Shown here: piece by piece, positions 1-8,353 of the stretch
Position numbering within the stretch: the first letter of the stretch is position 1
How the letters are laid out: each line of letters starts with the position of its first letter
Source of the DNA: Mesorhizobium sp.
GTDB taxonomy: Bacteria; Pseudomonadota; Alphaproteobacteria; Rhizobiales; Rhizobiaceae
Direction of reading: 5' to 3'
Assembly (NCBI RefSeq): GCF_024509055.1
Contig: NZ_JANINM010000075.1
Coordinates: 1 to 60,780 of the forward strand
DNA length: 60,780 bases
Position numbers and translations under genes: made by a program
The notes under the pieces: generated by a model
What the model was told of the DNA's origin: nothing
The model's database searches: none
Seen by the model: only the letters and a program-made list of their open reading frames with translations

Positions 1-246
1 CATGATCATCGACAGGATGTCGCGGCCGAAATGGTCGGTGCCGAACCAGTGCGCCAGCGAAGGCGGTTGCGTCTTGTCGGCGATCACCAGTTTGGTGACG
101 TCGTATGGCGTCCAGGCATAGGAGGCGAGTGCGATCGCCGCCACCAGAACGGTGATGACGAAACCGATCAGGAACGAGCGGTTGCGGAAGGCCTTCCGAA
201 GAATGCTCGCCAGGGTCTCGTCGGGCAGGTCGAGGCGCATCGTCAT
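1..246 (-). CDS. dppC: Peptide/opine ABC transporter permease, DppC type (N-terminal part, cut by window edge)
   Basis: Only the first 82 residues are in the window; the gene continues beyond base 1. One hydrophobic segment (about residues 23-43) is followed by HWFGTDHFGRDILS, the periplasmic signature of DppC/OppC permeases. DppC pairs with DppB to form the membrane channel of an oligopeptide, dipeptide or nickel importer. The ATG at 246 overlaps the dppB stop codon in an ATGA arrangement, which supports translational coupling; a second ATG lies two codons further in. The substrate cannot be decided from the permease. Confidence 0.9.
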   Translation of the reverse strand, partial: MTMRLDLPDETLASILRKAFRNRSFLIGFVITVLVAAIALASYAWTPYDVTKLVIADKTQPPSLAHWFGTDHFGRDILSMIM

Positions 247-1190
247 TGCCGGCCTCTCAGCCTCGGATCGACGATGGCATAGGAGAGATCGACGGCGAGG
301 TTGACGACGATCACGGCGGCGACAAGCAGCATGACCACGCTCTCGACGACGATGAGGTCGCGCTGGGTGATGGCCTGGAACACAAGGCGGCCGAGACCTG
401 GCAGGTAGAAGACGTTTTCGATGATGATGGTGCCGGCGAGCAGGAAGGCGAACTGCAGGCCGAGGATGGTCAGCACCGGGATCAGGGCGTTGCGCAAGGC
501 ATGGCGCCACAGCACCGCGCGATAGGGCAGGCCCTTGGCACGCGCCGTGCGGATGTAATCCTCGTTGAGCACTTCGATCAGTGCCGAGCGGGCGACGCGC
601 GCCAGGATCGCCGCCTGCGGCAGCGCCAGCGCGACCGCCGGAAGTATGAGCGACTTCAGAGCCGGCCAGACGCCGGCGGCCCAGCCCGGAAAGCCGCCCG
701 CCGGCACCAGCCGTAGCCAGACGCCGAACATGTAAATCAGCATCAGGGCGAACCAGAAATTCGGCACGGCGACGCCGAGCTGGGCCGCGCCCATCGCGAC
801 CGCGTCGCCGGCACGACCCTGCCGGCTGGCGGAAAACAGCCCGACGGGAATGGCGATCGCCGTGGAAAGCGCCAGTGCGATCAGCGCCAGCGGCAGCGAG
901 ACGACGATGCGCTCGCGCACCAGATCGATGACGGGCACCGAATAGGTATAGGAGCGGCCGAAATCGAGGCTGAGCAGGCCACCGGCCCAGTGCAGATAGC
1001 GCGCCACAATCGGCGCATTCAGCCCCATTTGCTCGCGCAGCAGCTCGACCTGGTCGGCGCTGGCATTGAAGCCGAGCATCAGGCGCGCGGGATCTCCGGG
1101 CAGGATTTCCATGACCGCAAACACCACCATCGAGGCCAACACCAGAGTGAGGGCGGCGATGATGAGGCGCTTGAGCAGATAGGTGGTCAT
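243..1190 (-). CDS. dppB: Peptide/opine ABC transporter permease, DppB type
   Basis: 315 residues, the usual length for DppB/OppB permeases. It starts with a membrane anchor (MTTYLLKRLIIAALTLVLA), carries the family stretch EILPGDPARLMLG near residue 30, and has about six membrane segments. The cytoplasmic EAA loop is around residues 205-235 (RAKGLPYRAVLWRHALRNAL), where the ATPase subunit docks. It overlaps dppC by four bases and follows the binding-protein gene by about 250 bases that hold a large palindromic repeat. It is presumably cotranscribed with the binding protein and the M20 hydrolase upstream. Confidence 0.93.
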   Translation of the reverse strand: MTTYLLKRLIIAALTLVLASMVVFAVMEILPGDPARLMLGFNASADQVELLREQMGLNAPIVARYLHWAGGLLSLDFGRSYTYSVPVIDLVRERIVVSLPLALIALALSTAIAIPVGLFSASRQGRAGDAVAMGAAQLGVAVPNFWFALMLIYMFGVWLRLVPAGGFPGWAAGVWPALKSLILPAVALALPQAAILARVARSALIEVLNEDYIRTARAKGLPYRAVLWRHALRNALIPVLTILGLQFAFLLAGTIIIENVFYLPGLGRLVFQAITQRDLIVVESVVMLLVAAVIVVNLAVDLSYAIVDPRLRGRQ

Positions 1191-1245
1191 GCGAGGGCCG
1201 CGGGTGTCGTCTGAGCGACAGCGGGATAAAGGTCGAGTTCGCGCC

Positions 1246-1408
1246 CACCCCCCTCTGTCCTGCCGGACATCTCCCCCTCAAGGGGGGAGATTGGCAGTTT
1301 CCACGTTGTCGACAGTGACCCAGCGTTGGTGATTGGCGAGAGCGTAAATGAGAGCGCAATCTCCCCCCTTGAGGGGGAGATGCCCGGCAGGGCAGAGGGG
1401 GGTGCGAC
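1246..1408. repeat. Large inverted repeat of rhizobial type between transporter genes
   Basis: Two arms of about 50 bases (1246-1295 and 1356-1408) are near-perfect reverse complements. Both contain CATCTCCCCCTC followed by the smaller palindrome CCCCCTCAAGGGGG. About 60 bases of unrelated sequence separate them. The element lies wholly between the binding-protein and dppB genes, inside a likely operon, so in RNA it could form a strong hairpin that lowers expression of the distal permease genes. From memory, similar motifs are scattered between genes in Mesorhizobium; that comparison was not run here. Confidence 0.8.
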
Positions 1409-1440
1409 GGGACGCAAACTTTGCCTCCGATCAGCAGCCC

Positions 1441-2919
1441 TTAGTCTGTCCACTTCACCTTGGTCAGATCGTTGGCCGGGATCGGGGCGTTTTCCCACAG
1501 GCCCTGGAGCTTGGCGTCCCAGACGCCGACCTTCGGCAGTTCGTAGAGGAAGCCGACCACGGCGTCGTCGGCGAGGATCTTCTGCGCCTCGGCGTACAGT
1601 TCCTTGCGCTTGGCTTCGTCCGTGGTCAGCTCCAGATCGGCGATGACCTTGTTGAAGGTCGGGTTGTAGTAATTGAAGTAGTAGTCCTTGCGCGAATAGA
1701 TATCGATATCGTTCGGCTCGGTGTGGGAGACGATGGTCAGGTCATAGTCCTTCTTGGTGAAAACCTGGTCTAGCCACTGCGCCCATTCGACAGGGATGAT
1801 CTGCAGGTCGATGCCGACATCACGCAATTGCGATGCGATGATCTCGCCGCCGAGCCGCGCATAGGAAGGCGGCGGCAGCTTCAGCGTGGCCTTAAAGCCG
1901 TTCTCGAGTCCTGCCTCCTTGAGCAGTTGCTTGGCCTTGGCAACGTCGTGCGGATAGCGGCCGGTGAGGTCGACATAATATTTGTTGGTCGGCGCCATAT
2001 GCGAGCCGATCGGCAGGCCGAGCCCGGCCGAAGCGCCGTCGATGATGGCCTTGCGGTCGAGCGCGTAGGAGATCGCTTGCCGGACCTGCAACTTGTCGAA
2101 GGGCGGCTTCTTGTTGTTGATCGATAGGATGGTCTCGCCTTCGGTCGCGCCGACCACGACCTTGAAGCGAGGATCGTCCTTGACCTGGGAGACACTGTCC
2201 GGGTCGAAGAAGGGGAAGGCCTGGATATCGCCCGAGAGCAGCGCGGGCACCGCGGCGGCGGCGTCGGGAACGATGCGGAACTCGACCTTGTCGAGGAACA
2301 CGGGGGCACCCCAATAGTGGTCGGACTTCACCAGTTTGATCGACGAGCCCTTGGCCCAGCTCTCGAACTTGAAGGGGCCGGTGCCGATCGGCTTTTCCTT
2401 GTTGGTGTCGGCTGATTTCGGTGACACGATCACCGCGTCGCCCCAGCCCATATTGTAGAGGAACGAGCCCTGCGGGTGGCTAAGAGTGATCCTTACGGTC
2501 GCCGGGTCGACGACCTCGACCTTGTCGATGGCCGCAAACAGTTGCTTCTGCGCGTTGAGGGAGTTCGCCGCGCGGGCGCGGTCCAGCGAGAACTTCACGT
2601 CGTCGGCGCTGAAATCCGCACCGTCGTGGAATTTCACGCCGGTGTGCAGCTTGAACGTATAGACCTTGCCGTCATCCGAGACGGTCCAGCTTTCTGCAAG
2701 GTCAGGCAGGACCTCGCTCTTCGGACCGATACGGGTCAGGCCCTCGAATACGTTAGCGTAGGTCACCTCCCTGATTGCCGCGGCAGCGCCGGCCGTCGGA
2801 TCGAGATGCGGAGGTTCGAGCGGAATGCCGATGACGAGGTCGGTGCGCGCGGCGAGCGCCGACGTGGCGGTCACGAACGCCAGCACGGCAGCGGCCAGAA
2901 TGGTCTTCCACAGTTTCAT
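1441..2919 (-). CDS. Periplasmic substrate-binding protein of a peptide/opine ABC transporter (SBP family 5)
   Basis: 492 residues. The start at 2919 gives a clear Sec signal peptide (MKLWKTILAAAVLAFVTATSALA), with GGGAG about 9 bases upstream. The mature protein begins with LVIGIPLEPPHLDPT and contains LAESWTVSDDGKVYTFKLHTGVKFHDGADFSADDVKFS-type sequence around residues 70-110, the hallmark of family 5 binding proteins (DppA/OppA). It captures the substrate in the periplasm for the downstream DppBC permeases. The M20 deacylase encoded upstream suggests an acylated amino acid, peptide or opine-like compound, but the ligand is unknown. Confidence 0.93.
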   Translation of the reverse strand: MKLWKTILAAAVLAFVTATSALAARTDLVIGIPLEPPHLDPTAGAAAAIREVTYANVFEGLTRIGPKSEVLPDLAESWTVSDDGKVYTFKLHTGVKFHDGADFSADDVKFSLDRARAANSLNAQKQLFAAIDKVEVVDPATVRITLSHPQGSFLYNMGWGDAVIVSPKSADTNKEKPIGTGPFKFESWAKGSSIKLVKSDHYWGAPVFLDKVEFRIVPDAAAAVPALLSGDIQAFPFFDPDSVSQVKDDPRFKVVVGATEGETILSINNKKPPFDKLQVRQAISYALDRKAIIDGASAGLGLPIGSHMAPTNKYYVDLTGRYPHDVAKAKQLLKEAGLENGFKATLKLPPPSYARLGGEIIASQLRDVGIDLQIIPVEWAQWLDQVFTKKDYDLTIVSHTEPNDIDIYSRKDYYFNYYNPTFNKVIADLELTTDEAKRKELYAEAQKILADDAVVGFLYELPKVGVWDAKLQGLWENAPIPANDLTKVKWTD

Positions 2920-2938
2920 CGCCGAACTCCCATCTGCT

Positions 2939-3033
2939 CGAGCTCCTCCATCCCGATAGAAATCGGGATGGAGCTCGATTTCTGATTGCGCATGATCTTC
3001 CCGAAAACCGGTTCCCACTTTTCGGGATCATGC
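2939..3033. repeat. Two adjacent palindromes, including a common rhizobial intergenic motif
   Basis: The first hairpin (2939-2976) pairs CCATCCCGAT with ATCGGGATGG and extends to GAGCTC on both sides with one bulged base. The second (2990-3033) is bounded by GCATGATC and GATCATGC and contains CCGAAAACCGGTTCCCACTTTTCGG, an element I recognise as very frequent between genes in Rhizobiales. They fill most of the gap between the M20 hydrolase and the binding-protein gene and could act as an intercistronic RNA hairpin or attenuator. No ORF of interest is seen here. Confidence 0.75.
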
Positions 3034-3139
3034 TGCGTGCGCAAACCGGCCGGGATAGAAGCGTGATTTTGCGAACTAGTAAATTGCGTTTCGTGCTGCC
3101 GTGCCGCTCGAAGGGAAATGTTTTTGCGCTTCGGCGCGA

Positions 3140-4417
3140 TCATGCGGTCGTGCCGCGCAGCAGCACATTGAGGCCGATCGCCATGACCTTAGCCGACTCC
3201 ACCATGTCGGCGATGCCCACCCATTCGTCTGGCCGGTGGGCGAGGTCGAGGATGCCCGGACCATAGGCAATGCAGTCAAAGAGATGGCCGATGCGTGCGA
3301 CATGCTTCTGGTCATAGGTACCCGGCGAGATCACGTAGTCCGGCTCGCGATCGAAAATCGCCATGATGCCTTCGGCGACAGCTTTGACCACCGGCGCATC
3401 GCGCTCCGTCATCAGCGGCAGCACCTCCATCAGGTCGCGGATCTCATAGTCGAACTTGCTCCGCTCGCGCTTCAACCGTTCGAGGATGCCGGTGACCTCA
3501 CCTTTGACCGTATCGAGATCCTCCTCCAGCAGGAAACGTCGATCGATGGTCAACCGGCACCAGTCGGGGACGTTGGGCGAGGGCAGGCCAGGGCGGAAAT
3601 CCTCGGTTTGGCCGCCATGGATGGAGTTGATGTTCATGGTCGAGCGCCTGGCGCCCTCGGGCACCACGGGCATGCGCGTCACCTTGCGGTCGAGCGCCGG
3701 AAACAAGTCATCTTCGAAGGCCTGGAGAACGGCGCCCATATGGCGCACCGCATTGTCGCCCAGGAAGGGCATCGAGCCGTGCGCGATCTCGCCCTTGGTC
3801 TCGATCTCGGCCCACCAGACGCCGCGATGGCCGAGGCAGATGCGGTCCTTGTTCAGCGGCTCCGGAATGATGACGTGGTCGACCTTGGGCTTGGAAAAGT
3901 ATCCGAGCCTGGCCAGATGCGCGACGCCGCCAAAGCCGCCGGACTCTTCGTCGACCGTGCCCGATATTTCAATTGCGCCCGGAAAATCGGGATAGACCTG
4001 CATGAAGGCTTCAACCGCAATGATCGAGGCGGCAAGGCCACCTTTCATATCACAGGCGCCGCGGCCATAGACCCTACCGTCCTTCACCACGCCGGCAAAC
4101 GGGTCGACCGTCCAACCGTCGCCGGCCTCGACCACGTCGATATGCGAATTGAAATGCACGCAAGGGCCTGGCGAGCGGCCTTCGAAGCGGGCAACGACGT
4201 TGACGCGCGGATAGCGGTCCGTGTCGCCAGGCGTTCCTTCGGCGCGGATGAATTCGGTTTCGAAACCAAGCTTTCTAAGACGCGCGCCAAGATATTCGGC
4301 GCATGGCCGATAAGCTTCGCCGGGCGGATTGACGGTCGGGAAGCGGATCAGATCGGCGGTCAGCGCGACCAGGTCTTCGACCCGGTCATCGACTGCTTCC
4401 AGGAGTCGTTCATTCAT
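3140..4417 (-). CDS. M20 family metallo-hydrolase (ArgE/DapE-like deacylase)
   Basis: 425 residues from the ATG at 4417; a TTG at 4453 in the same frame is less likely. Zinc-ligand motifs of the ArgE/DapE/ACY1 family are all visible: HFNSHIDVVEAGDGW (His92, Asp94), GRGACDMKGG (bridging Asp123) and GTVDEESGG (Glu157 as general base, Glu158 as ligand). Such enzymes hydrolyse N-acyl amino acids or dipeptides in the cytoplasm. Being on the same strand just upstream of an SBP-family-5 transporter suggests that it processes the imported compound. It is not clearly argE or dapE itself: these families cannot be told apart without a tree. Confidence 0.88.
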   Translation of the reverse strand: MNERLLEAVDDRVEDLVALTADLIRFPTVNPPGEAYRPCAEYLGARLRKLGFETEFIRAEGTPGDTDRYPRVNVVARFEGRSPGPCVHFNSHIDVVEAGDGWTVDPFAGVVKDGRVYGRGACDMKGGLAASIIAVEAFMQVYPDFPGAIEISGTVDEESGGFGGVAHLARLGYFSKPKVDHVIIPEPLNKDRICLGHRGVWWAEIETKGEIAHGSMPFLGDNAVRHMGAVLQAFEDDLFPALDRKVTRMPVVPEGARRSTMNINSIHGGQTEDFRPGLPSPNVPDWCRLTIDRRFLLEEDLDTVKGEVTGILERLKRERSKFDYEIRDLMEVLPLMTERDAPVVKAVAEGIMAIFDREPDYVISPGTYDQKHVARIGHLFDCIAYGPGILDLAHRPDEWVGIADMVESAKVMAIGLNVLLRGTTA

Positions 4418-4675
4418 ACGCGGGATTGAAAGAGGAACGCAGCATTTTTGCAAGCAGCCTTGTCGCCATTGTCATCGGGCAACGCGCGCATGGCCCAACG
4501 CCATTCTAAACTATCGCGGGTGCGTGTTGCACTGGCAACCATGGCGGGAAATCATTCAAATTAGCCGTATCGGATTGGCGGATTCGTCAAGGAGTGTGTG
4601 GTATTTAACGCTCCTGCCGGCAAAATGATGGAAAAAACCACGTGATGGCAGGGGCAATCAAAGGGGTTTGATCGC

Positions 4676-5107
4676 ATGAAAAAGTTCGTTCTCATGGCAG
4701 CCGTGCTGGCAACGGCGCTCTTTGGCGCTACGCTGGCGAGTTCCGCGGCGACGCTGGTCGCCAACATTGATGTCTCGACGCAGACGATGACCGTCAGCAA
4801 ATACGGTCAGGTGCTGTACCGATGGAGCGTCTCCACCGCGCGCAAGGGTTACTTCACGCCGCGCGGCAACTATCGACCGCTGCGGACTGCCCGGATGTGG
4901 TATTCGCGCAAATACGATAACTCACCGATGCCATATTCGGTGTTCTTTCACGGCGGCTACGCCATCCATGGCACCGGCGCGGTGAAGTATCTCGGCCGCC
5001 CGGCTTCGCATGGCTGCGTGCGTCTCCACACGGCCAATGCCGCGACCTTCTATGCGATGGTGCGCGAAGCCGGTTTCGGCAACACGCGGATCGTCGTGAC
5101 GAACTGA
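4676..5107 (+). CDS. L,D-transpeptidase (YkuD family), exported
   Basis: 143 residues with an N-terminal signal peptide (MKKFVLMAAVLATALFGATLASSAA). The YkuD catalytic signature is intact: IHGTG (His98) and SHGCVRL with nucleophile Cys114. The family forms 3-3 meso-diaminopimelate cross-links in peptidoglycan, or attaches proteins to it, in the periplasm. It is short, essentially one catalytic domain without LysM or peptidoglycan-binding modules. It appears monocistronic. The 258 bases upstream carry no other gene. Confidence 0.93.
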   Translation: MKKFVLMAAVLATALFGATLASSAATLVANIDVSTQTMTVSKYGQVLYRWSVSTARKGYFTPRGNYRPLRTARMWYSRKYDNSPMPYSVFFHGGYAIHGTGAVKYLGRPASHGCVRLHTANAATFYAMVREAGFGNTRIVVTN

Positions 5108-5307
5108 AATAAGGCAGAGCGATTATCCGTGCGCCGGCGACAGCGATTGCCGCCGGTTAACGATTCCTTACCCCGGGAACGTTGCAGCAAAGCCGCACAT
5201 GCGCGGGAAACAATGGCTTATCCTGCGGCCGGTATCGCGGAAGCTGGTTTGCATTGCCGTCGCAATGCTAGGGTTCGGGCGTTAATTCTGAAGGCTTGGG
5301 GACAACA

Positions 5308-6150
5308 ATGCATCGACTTCTACTTGGCGCCGCAATCGCTGCAACCGCGACTTCGGCTTATGCCGCCGACGCGCCGGTCGTCCTGGATCAGGAACTCGCT
5401 CAGCCGCATATCTCCGGCTACGGGGAACTTTATCTAGGCGGTCTCTATGTCTCGGTGCCCGGCGACCACGCGACCGCCACCACAGCGGGCGGAACGGCCC
5501 GTGTCAATTTTCCCATCGATGCCCGCTGGAACATCCAGACCGACGCGGTCATCGATTCGGCTTGGGCGCAGGGGCAAAATCTCTACAGCTATGGCGGCGC
5601 GATCCATGGCTACTGGCGTGATCCGAGTTCCTATGCACTTGGCGGGTTTGCCACGATCAACGGATTTGGCGGCCAGGACTTCAGCGGTGCTCACTTCTAT
5701 ACCTTCTCGGTCGGCCCTGAAGCCCAGGCCTATTTCGGCAACGTGACGCTTTACGGTCAGGCTTATTATGGCCAGTTGCGCGCGACTGGTGAATCCGACC
5801 ATCTGGACAATTGGGGCGGTCGGGCCGTGGTTCGCTATTTCGCCCAGGACAATCTCCGCTTTGACGGCGAACTCGGTTTCTCCAGATACTCATTCAGTGG
5901 AGACCACCTCGACACCGTCACGGTGGCGCTGCAGGCCATGTATAGGTTTTCGGGAACGCCTTTGTCGGTGTTCGGGCGTTACCAACTGGACCACGAGACC
6001 TTCTCCTTCGTTTCGGGTAGCGAGAACGTCCACAAATACGTCATCGGTCTGAGGGCAAGCTTCGGCTCGGATACGTTGCTTGCGGAAGATCGCAATGGAG
6101 CGACCATGGACACCTACAGGCCGAATGTCCCGACGCCGGCCATCTTCTAG
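5308..6150 (+). CDS. Secreted protein, probably a small outer-membrane beta-barrel (unknown function)
   Basis: 280 residues from ATG 5308, which begins a clean signal peptide (MHRLLLGAAIAATATSAYAAD). The mature part is rich in alternating aromatic and polar residues, with many Gly/Tyr-containing segments (YGELYLGGLYVSV, FYTFSVGPEAQAYFGNVTLYGQAYYG) and no long hydrophobic helix, as expected for an outer-membrane barrel. I do not recognise a named family. It is followed directly by a strong hairpin terminator, so it is probably transcribed alone. Confidence 0.75.
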   Translation: MHRLLLGAAIAATATSAYAADAPVVLDQELAQPHISGYGELYLGGLYVSVPGDHATATTAGGTARVNFPIDARWNIQTDAVIDSAWAQGQNLYSYGGAIHGYWRDPSSYALGGFATINGFGGQDFSGAHFYTFSVGPEAQAYFGNVTLYGQAYYGQLRATGESDHLDNWGGRAVVRYFAQDNLRFDGELGFSRYSFSGDHLDTVTVALQAMYRFSGTPLSVFGRYQLDHETFSFVSGSENVHKYVIGLRASFGSDTLLAEDRNGATMDTYRPNVPTPAIF

Positions 6151-6186
6151 GGGCGCTCGCTGGCCTAGGCTACCTGGATAACAACG

Positions 6187-6216
6187 AAGCCGCGAAGGCA
6201 TGCCTTCGCGGCTTTT
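6187..6216 (+). terminator. Rho-independent terminator after the outer-membrane protein gene
   Basis: A perfect 14-base inverted repeat (AAGCCGCGAAGGCA / TGCCTTCGCGGCTT) ends in a short T run about 37 bases after the stop codon at 6150. The hairpin is symmetric and may also serve transcripts from the minus strand, whose last gene ends at 6283. Confidence 0.8.
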
Positions 6217-6282
6217 GATTTTGGGCCGTCAATCGGTCGATCAGCGGAGCGGCGCCGGCCCTCGGATGCATTTGGGCAAGTA

Positions 6283-7281
6283 TCAACTTTGGGCGATTTT
6301 GCTCTCTTTGGCCGGTGCGCGCTTGCGGCGCTGTCCGCCCAGGTCCCAGCGCTTATGGAACCACATCCACTGTCCCGGATCCTCGCGCACCCAGCGCTCG
6401 ACCACGTCGGCCAGAAGCTGGGTGGTGGCGCGAACGTCGATGCTGCCGTTTCCCGCGCGCGGCAGGTCGAGTTTGTCCTCGATCTCCAGACGGAAGCGGT
6501 TGCCCGGCAGCCGAATGCAGCGGGCAGGGTAGACGTCGCAATCGTAGTGGCGGGCAAGCATGCCGAGCACCGGGTTGCTGTGGCACGGCCTTCCGAAGAA
6601 GGTCGTCTCGACGCCGCCGGTGAATTTCTGATCAACGAGCACGCCGATGTTGCCGCCCTTTTCGAGGATGGCGGCAAGGGCGAAGGACGCGCCGGTCGAA
6701 GAGGGCAGCAGGCCCCCCATGGATGAGCGACGCGTCGAGTGGATGTAGTCGGCTAAATAAGGGTTGTTTGGCGGCCGAAACAGCGCGGTTATGTTCATGC
6801 CAAAAGTGGCGGCCGCTACCGGCAGCAGTTCAAAATTGCCGAGATGCCCGGTGAACAGGATATGCGGCTTCTTCTCGCCGGCGATTTCGATGAAATGGTC
6901 GATGCCGCGAACCTCGATCCGGCCCCGCTTCGTCGCGTTCGGATCGAAATCGAAGAGGGCATCGAGGAAGATATACTCGGCCGCCAGCCGGGCCATGTTG
7001 CCCCACATGTCGGACGCGATTGCCTCGATCTCGGCGTCGCTCTTTTCCGGATAGGCAAGGCGCAGGTTATTCAACGCAACCTTGTGGCGTCCGACCAGCG
7101 GGCCGATGCGGCGCGCCACGCGATCGGCGAAATTGAGAGCGGCGTCTGGCGGCAACAGGCGCAGCAGCGAGATCATTGCCATGGCGAGCCGCGCGACAAG
7201 CCAATGCTCCATCTGGCGCAGTCGCCGGCCGTAGCGGAACATGAAGTCCCGGCGCGCTTTCTTGAGCACCTTGCCGACCAT
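6283..7281 (-). CDS. lpxXL: Very-long-chain acyl transferase for lipid A (LpxXL; LpxL/HtrB family)
   Basis: 332 residues from the ATG at 7281, preceded by AAGGCGG and just after the stop of the upstream dehydrogenase. The LpxL/LpxM acyltransferase motif HLGNFE (H-x4-E) is present, together with NLRLAYPEKSDAEI near the N-terminus. In rhizobia LpxXL moves the 27-hydroxyoctacosanoate-type acyl chain from AcpXL onto lipid A at the inner membrane. Last place in the operon acpXL-fabF2-fabF1-adh-lpxXL strongly supports this over housekeeping lpxL. A much longer frame upstream overlaps the dehydrogenase and is not coding. Confidence 0.92.
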   Translation of the reverse strand: MVGKVLKKARRDFMFRYGRRLRQMEHWLVARLAMAMISLLRLLPPDAALNFADRVARRIGPLVGRHKVALNNLRLAYPEKSDAEIEAIASDMWGNMARLAAEYIFLDALFDFDPNATKRGRIEVRGIDHFIEIAGEKKPHILFTGHLGNFELLPVAAATFGMNITALFRPPNNPYLADYIHSTRRSSMGGLLPSSTGASFALAAILEKGGNIGVLVDQKFTGGVETTFFGRPCHSNPVLGMLARHYDCDVYPARCIRLPGNRFRLEIEDKLDLPRAGNGSIDVRATTQLLADVVERWVREDPGQWMWFHKRWDLGGQRRKRAPAKESKIAQS

Positions 7282-7286
7282 CCGCC

Positions 7287-8315
7287 TTAGGAAACGCGCA
7301 GGATGATCTTGCCGAACACGTCGCGGCCTTCCATGCGCTTCAGCGCGGTATCGATGTCGTTGAAACCGACTTCGGTATCGATCACCGGAGCGACGAGGCC
7401 GGCGGCCATCTTCTGCATGGCATTGGTCATGTTCTCCATGCGGCAGCCGAAAGAGCCGAGCAGCTTCAGCTGCTGTTGGAAGAGCTGCATCAGATTGATC
7501 TGCGTCGACACGCCCGAGGTCGAGCCGCAGGTGACGAGGCGGCCGCCGCGCTTCAGGCACAGCATCGAGCCGGCAAAGGTGTCGGCGCCGACATGCTCGA
7601 ACACGACGTCGACGCCCTTCTTCCTGGTAAGCTTGCGCACGACGCCCTCAAAACGATCCTCGCGGTAGTTGATGACATGGTCGGCACCGAGCGCCTTGGC
7701 CTTGTCGATCTTGTCGTTGGAGCCGACCGTGGTGATCACCGCGCAGCCCATGCGCTTGGCCAACTGGATCGCCGCAGTGCCGATGCCCGAGCCGCCGGCA
7801 TGGACGAGAATGGTCTCACCCGGTTCCAGCTTCGCATTGTCGAACAGCATGTGCTCGACCGTACCGAAGGTGACGGGCGCTACCGCTGCGCCGATTTCGG
7901 AGACGCCGGGTGGTGCTGGCACCAGGAGGCGGGCCGGCAGGTTGATCTTCTCCTGCGCGAAGCCGTCGAGGTGGAAACCATGGACACCGGAGACATGCTC
8001 GCAGAGATTGTCACGGCCTTCACGGCAGGCGCGGCAAAGGCCGCACGTGCGGGCTCCATAGATCGACACCAACTGACCCGGCAACAGGTTGGAAACGCCG
8101 GGGCCAACCGCCTCGACTTCGCCGGAGGCTTCCGCCCCGACGACCAAAGGCAGCTTGCGCTTGGCGAAGGCCATGCCGCGCCAGCCCCAGACATCGATGT
8201 GGTTGAGCGCCACGGCCCTGATGCGAAGCGTCACTTCGCCAAGCGAGGGCGGCGGGGGAGGCGGCAGGTCCACCGTTTCAAGACGGCGGTCCTCTATAAG
8301 TTGCAAAGCGCGCAT
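7287..8315 (-). CDS. Zinc-type alcohol/quinone dehydrogenase of the VLCFA cluster (Adh2XL)
   Basis: 342 residues, medium-chain dehydrogenase/reductase family. The structural-zinc cysteines are in CGLCRACREGRDNLC (Cys91, 94, 97, 105), and the nucleotide-binding turn is VHAGGSGIGTAAIQLAKRMG. In rhizobial VLCFA clusters an enzyme at this position is called adh2XL and is thought to act in chain synthesis or omega-oxygenation, but its reaction is not settled. It lies 39 bases after fabF1 and only 5 bases before lpxXL, so all belong to one transcript. Confidence 0.88.
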   Translation of the reverse strand: MRALQLIEDRRLETVDLPPPPPPSLGEVTLRIRAVALNHIDVWGWRGMAFAKRKLPLVVGAEASGEVEAVGPGVSNLLPGQLVSIYGARTCGLCRACREGRDNLCEHVSGVHGFHLDGFAQEKINLPARLLVPAPPGVSEIGAAVAPVTFGTVEHMLFDNAKLEPGETILVHAGGSGIGTAAIQLAKRMGCAVITTVGSNDKIDKAKALGADHVINYREDRFEGVVRKLTRKKGVDVVFEHVGADTFAGSMLCLKRGGRLVTCGSTSGVSTQINLMQLFQQQLKLLGSFGCRMENMTNAMQKMAAGLVAPVIDTEVGFNDIDTALKRMEGRDVFGKIILRVS

Positions 8316-8353
8316 TGGGCCTGTCGGATTTGTCTAAGCGGAAAAACGTCCGC

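Noticed and set aside
3101..4429. Plus-strand open frame opposite the M20 hydrolase
   Set aside because: The minus strand encodes complete metallo-hydrolase motifs; the plus frame is compositional shadow.
4418..4453. TTG start for the M20 hydrolase giving 12 extra residues
   Set aside because: The additional residues (MQKCCVPLSIPR) are not typical of the family, and an ATG begins the conserved sequence.
5129..5437. Short plus-strand frame between the transpeptidase and the outer-membrane protein
   Set aside because: It overlaps the signal peptide region of the real gene in another frame and has shadow composition.
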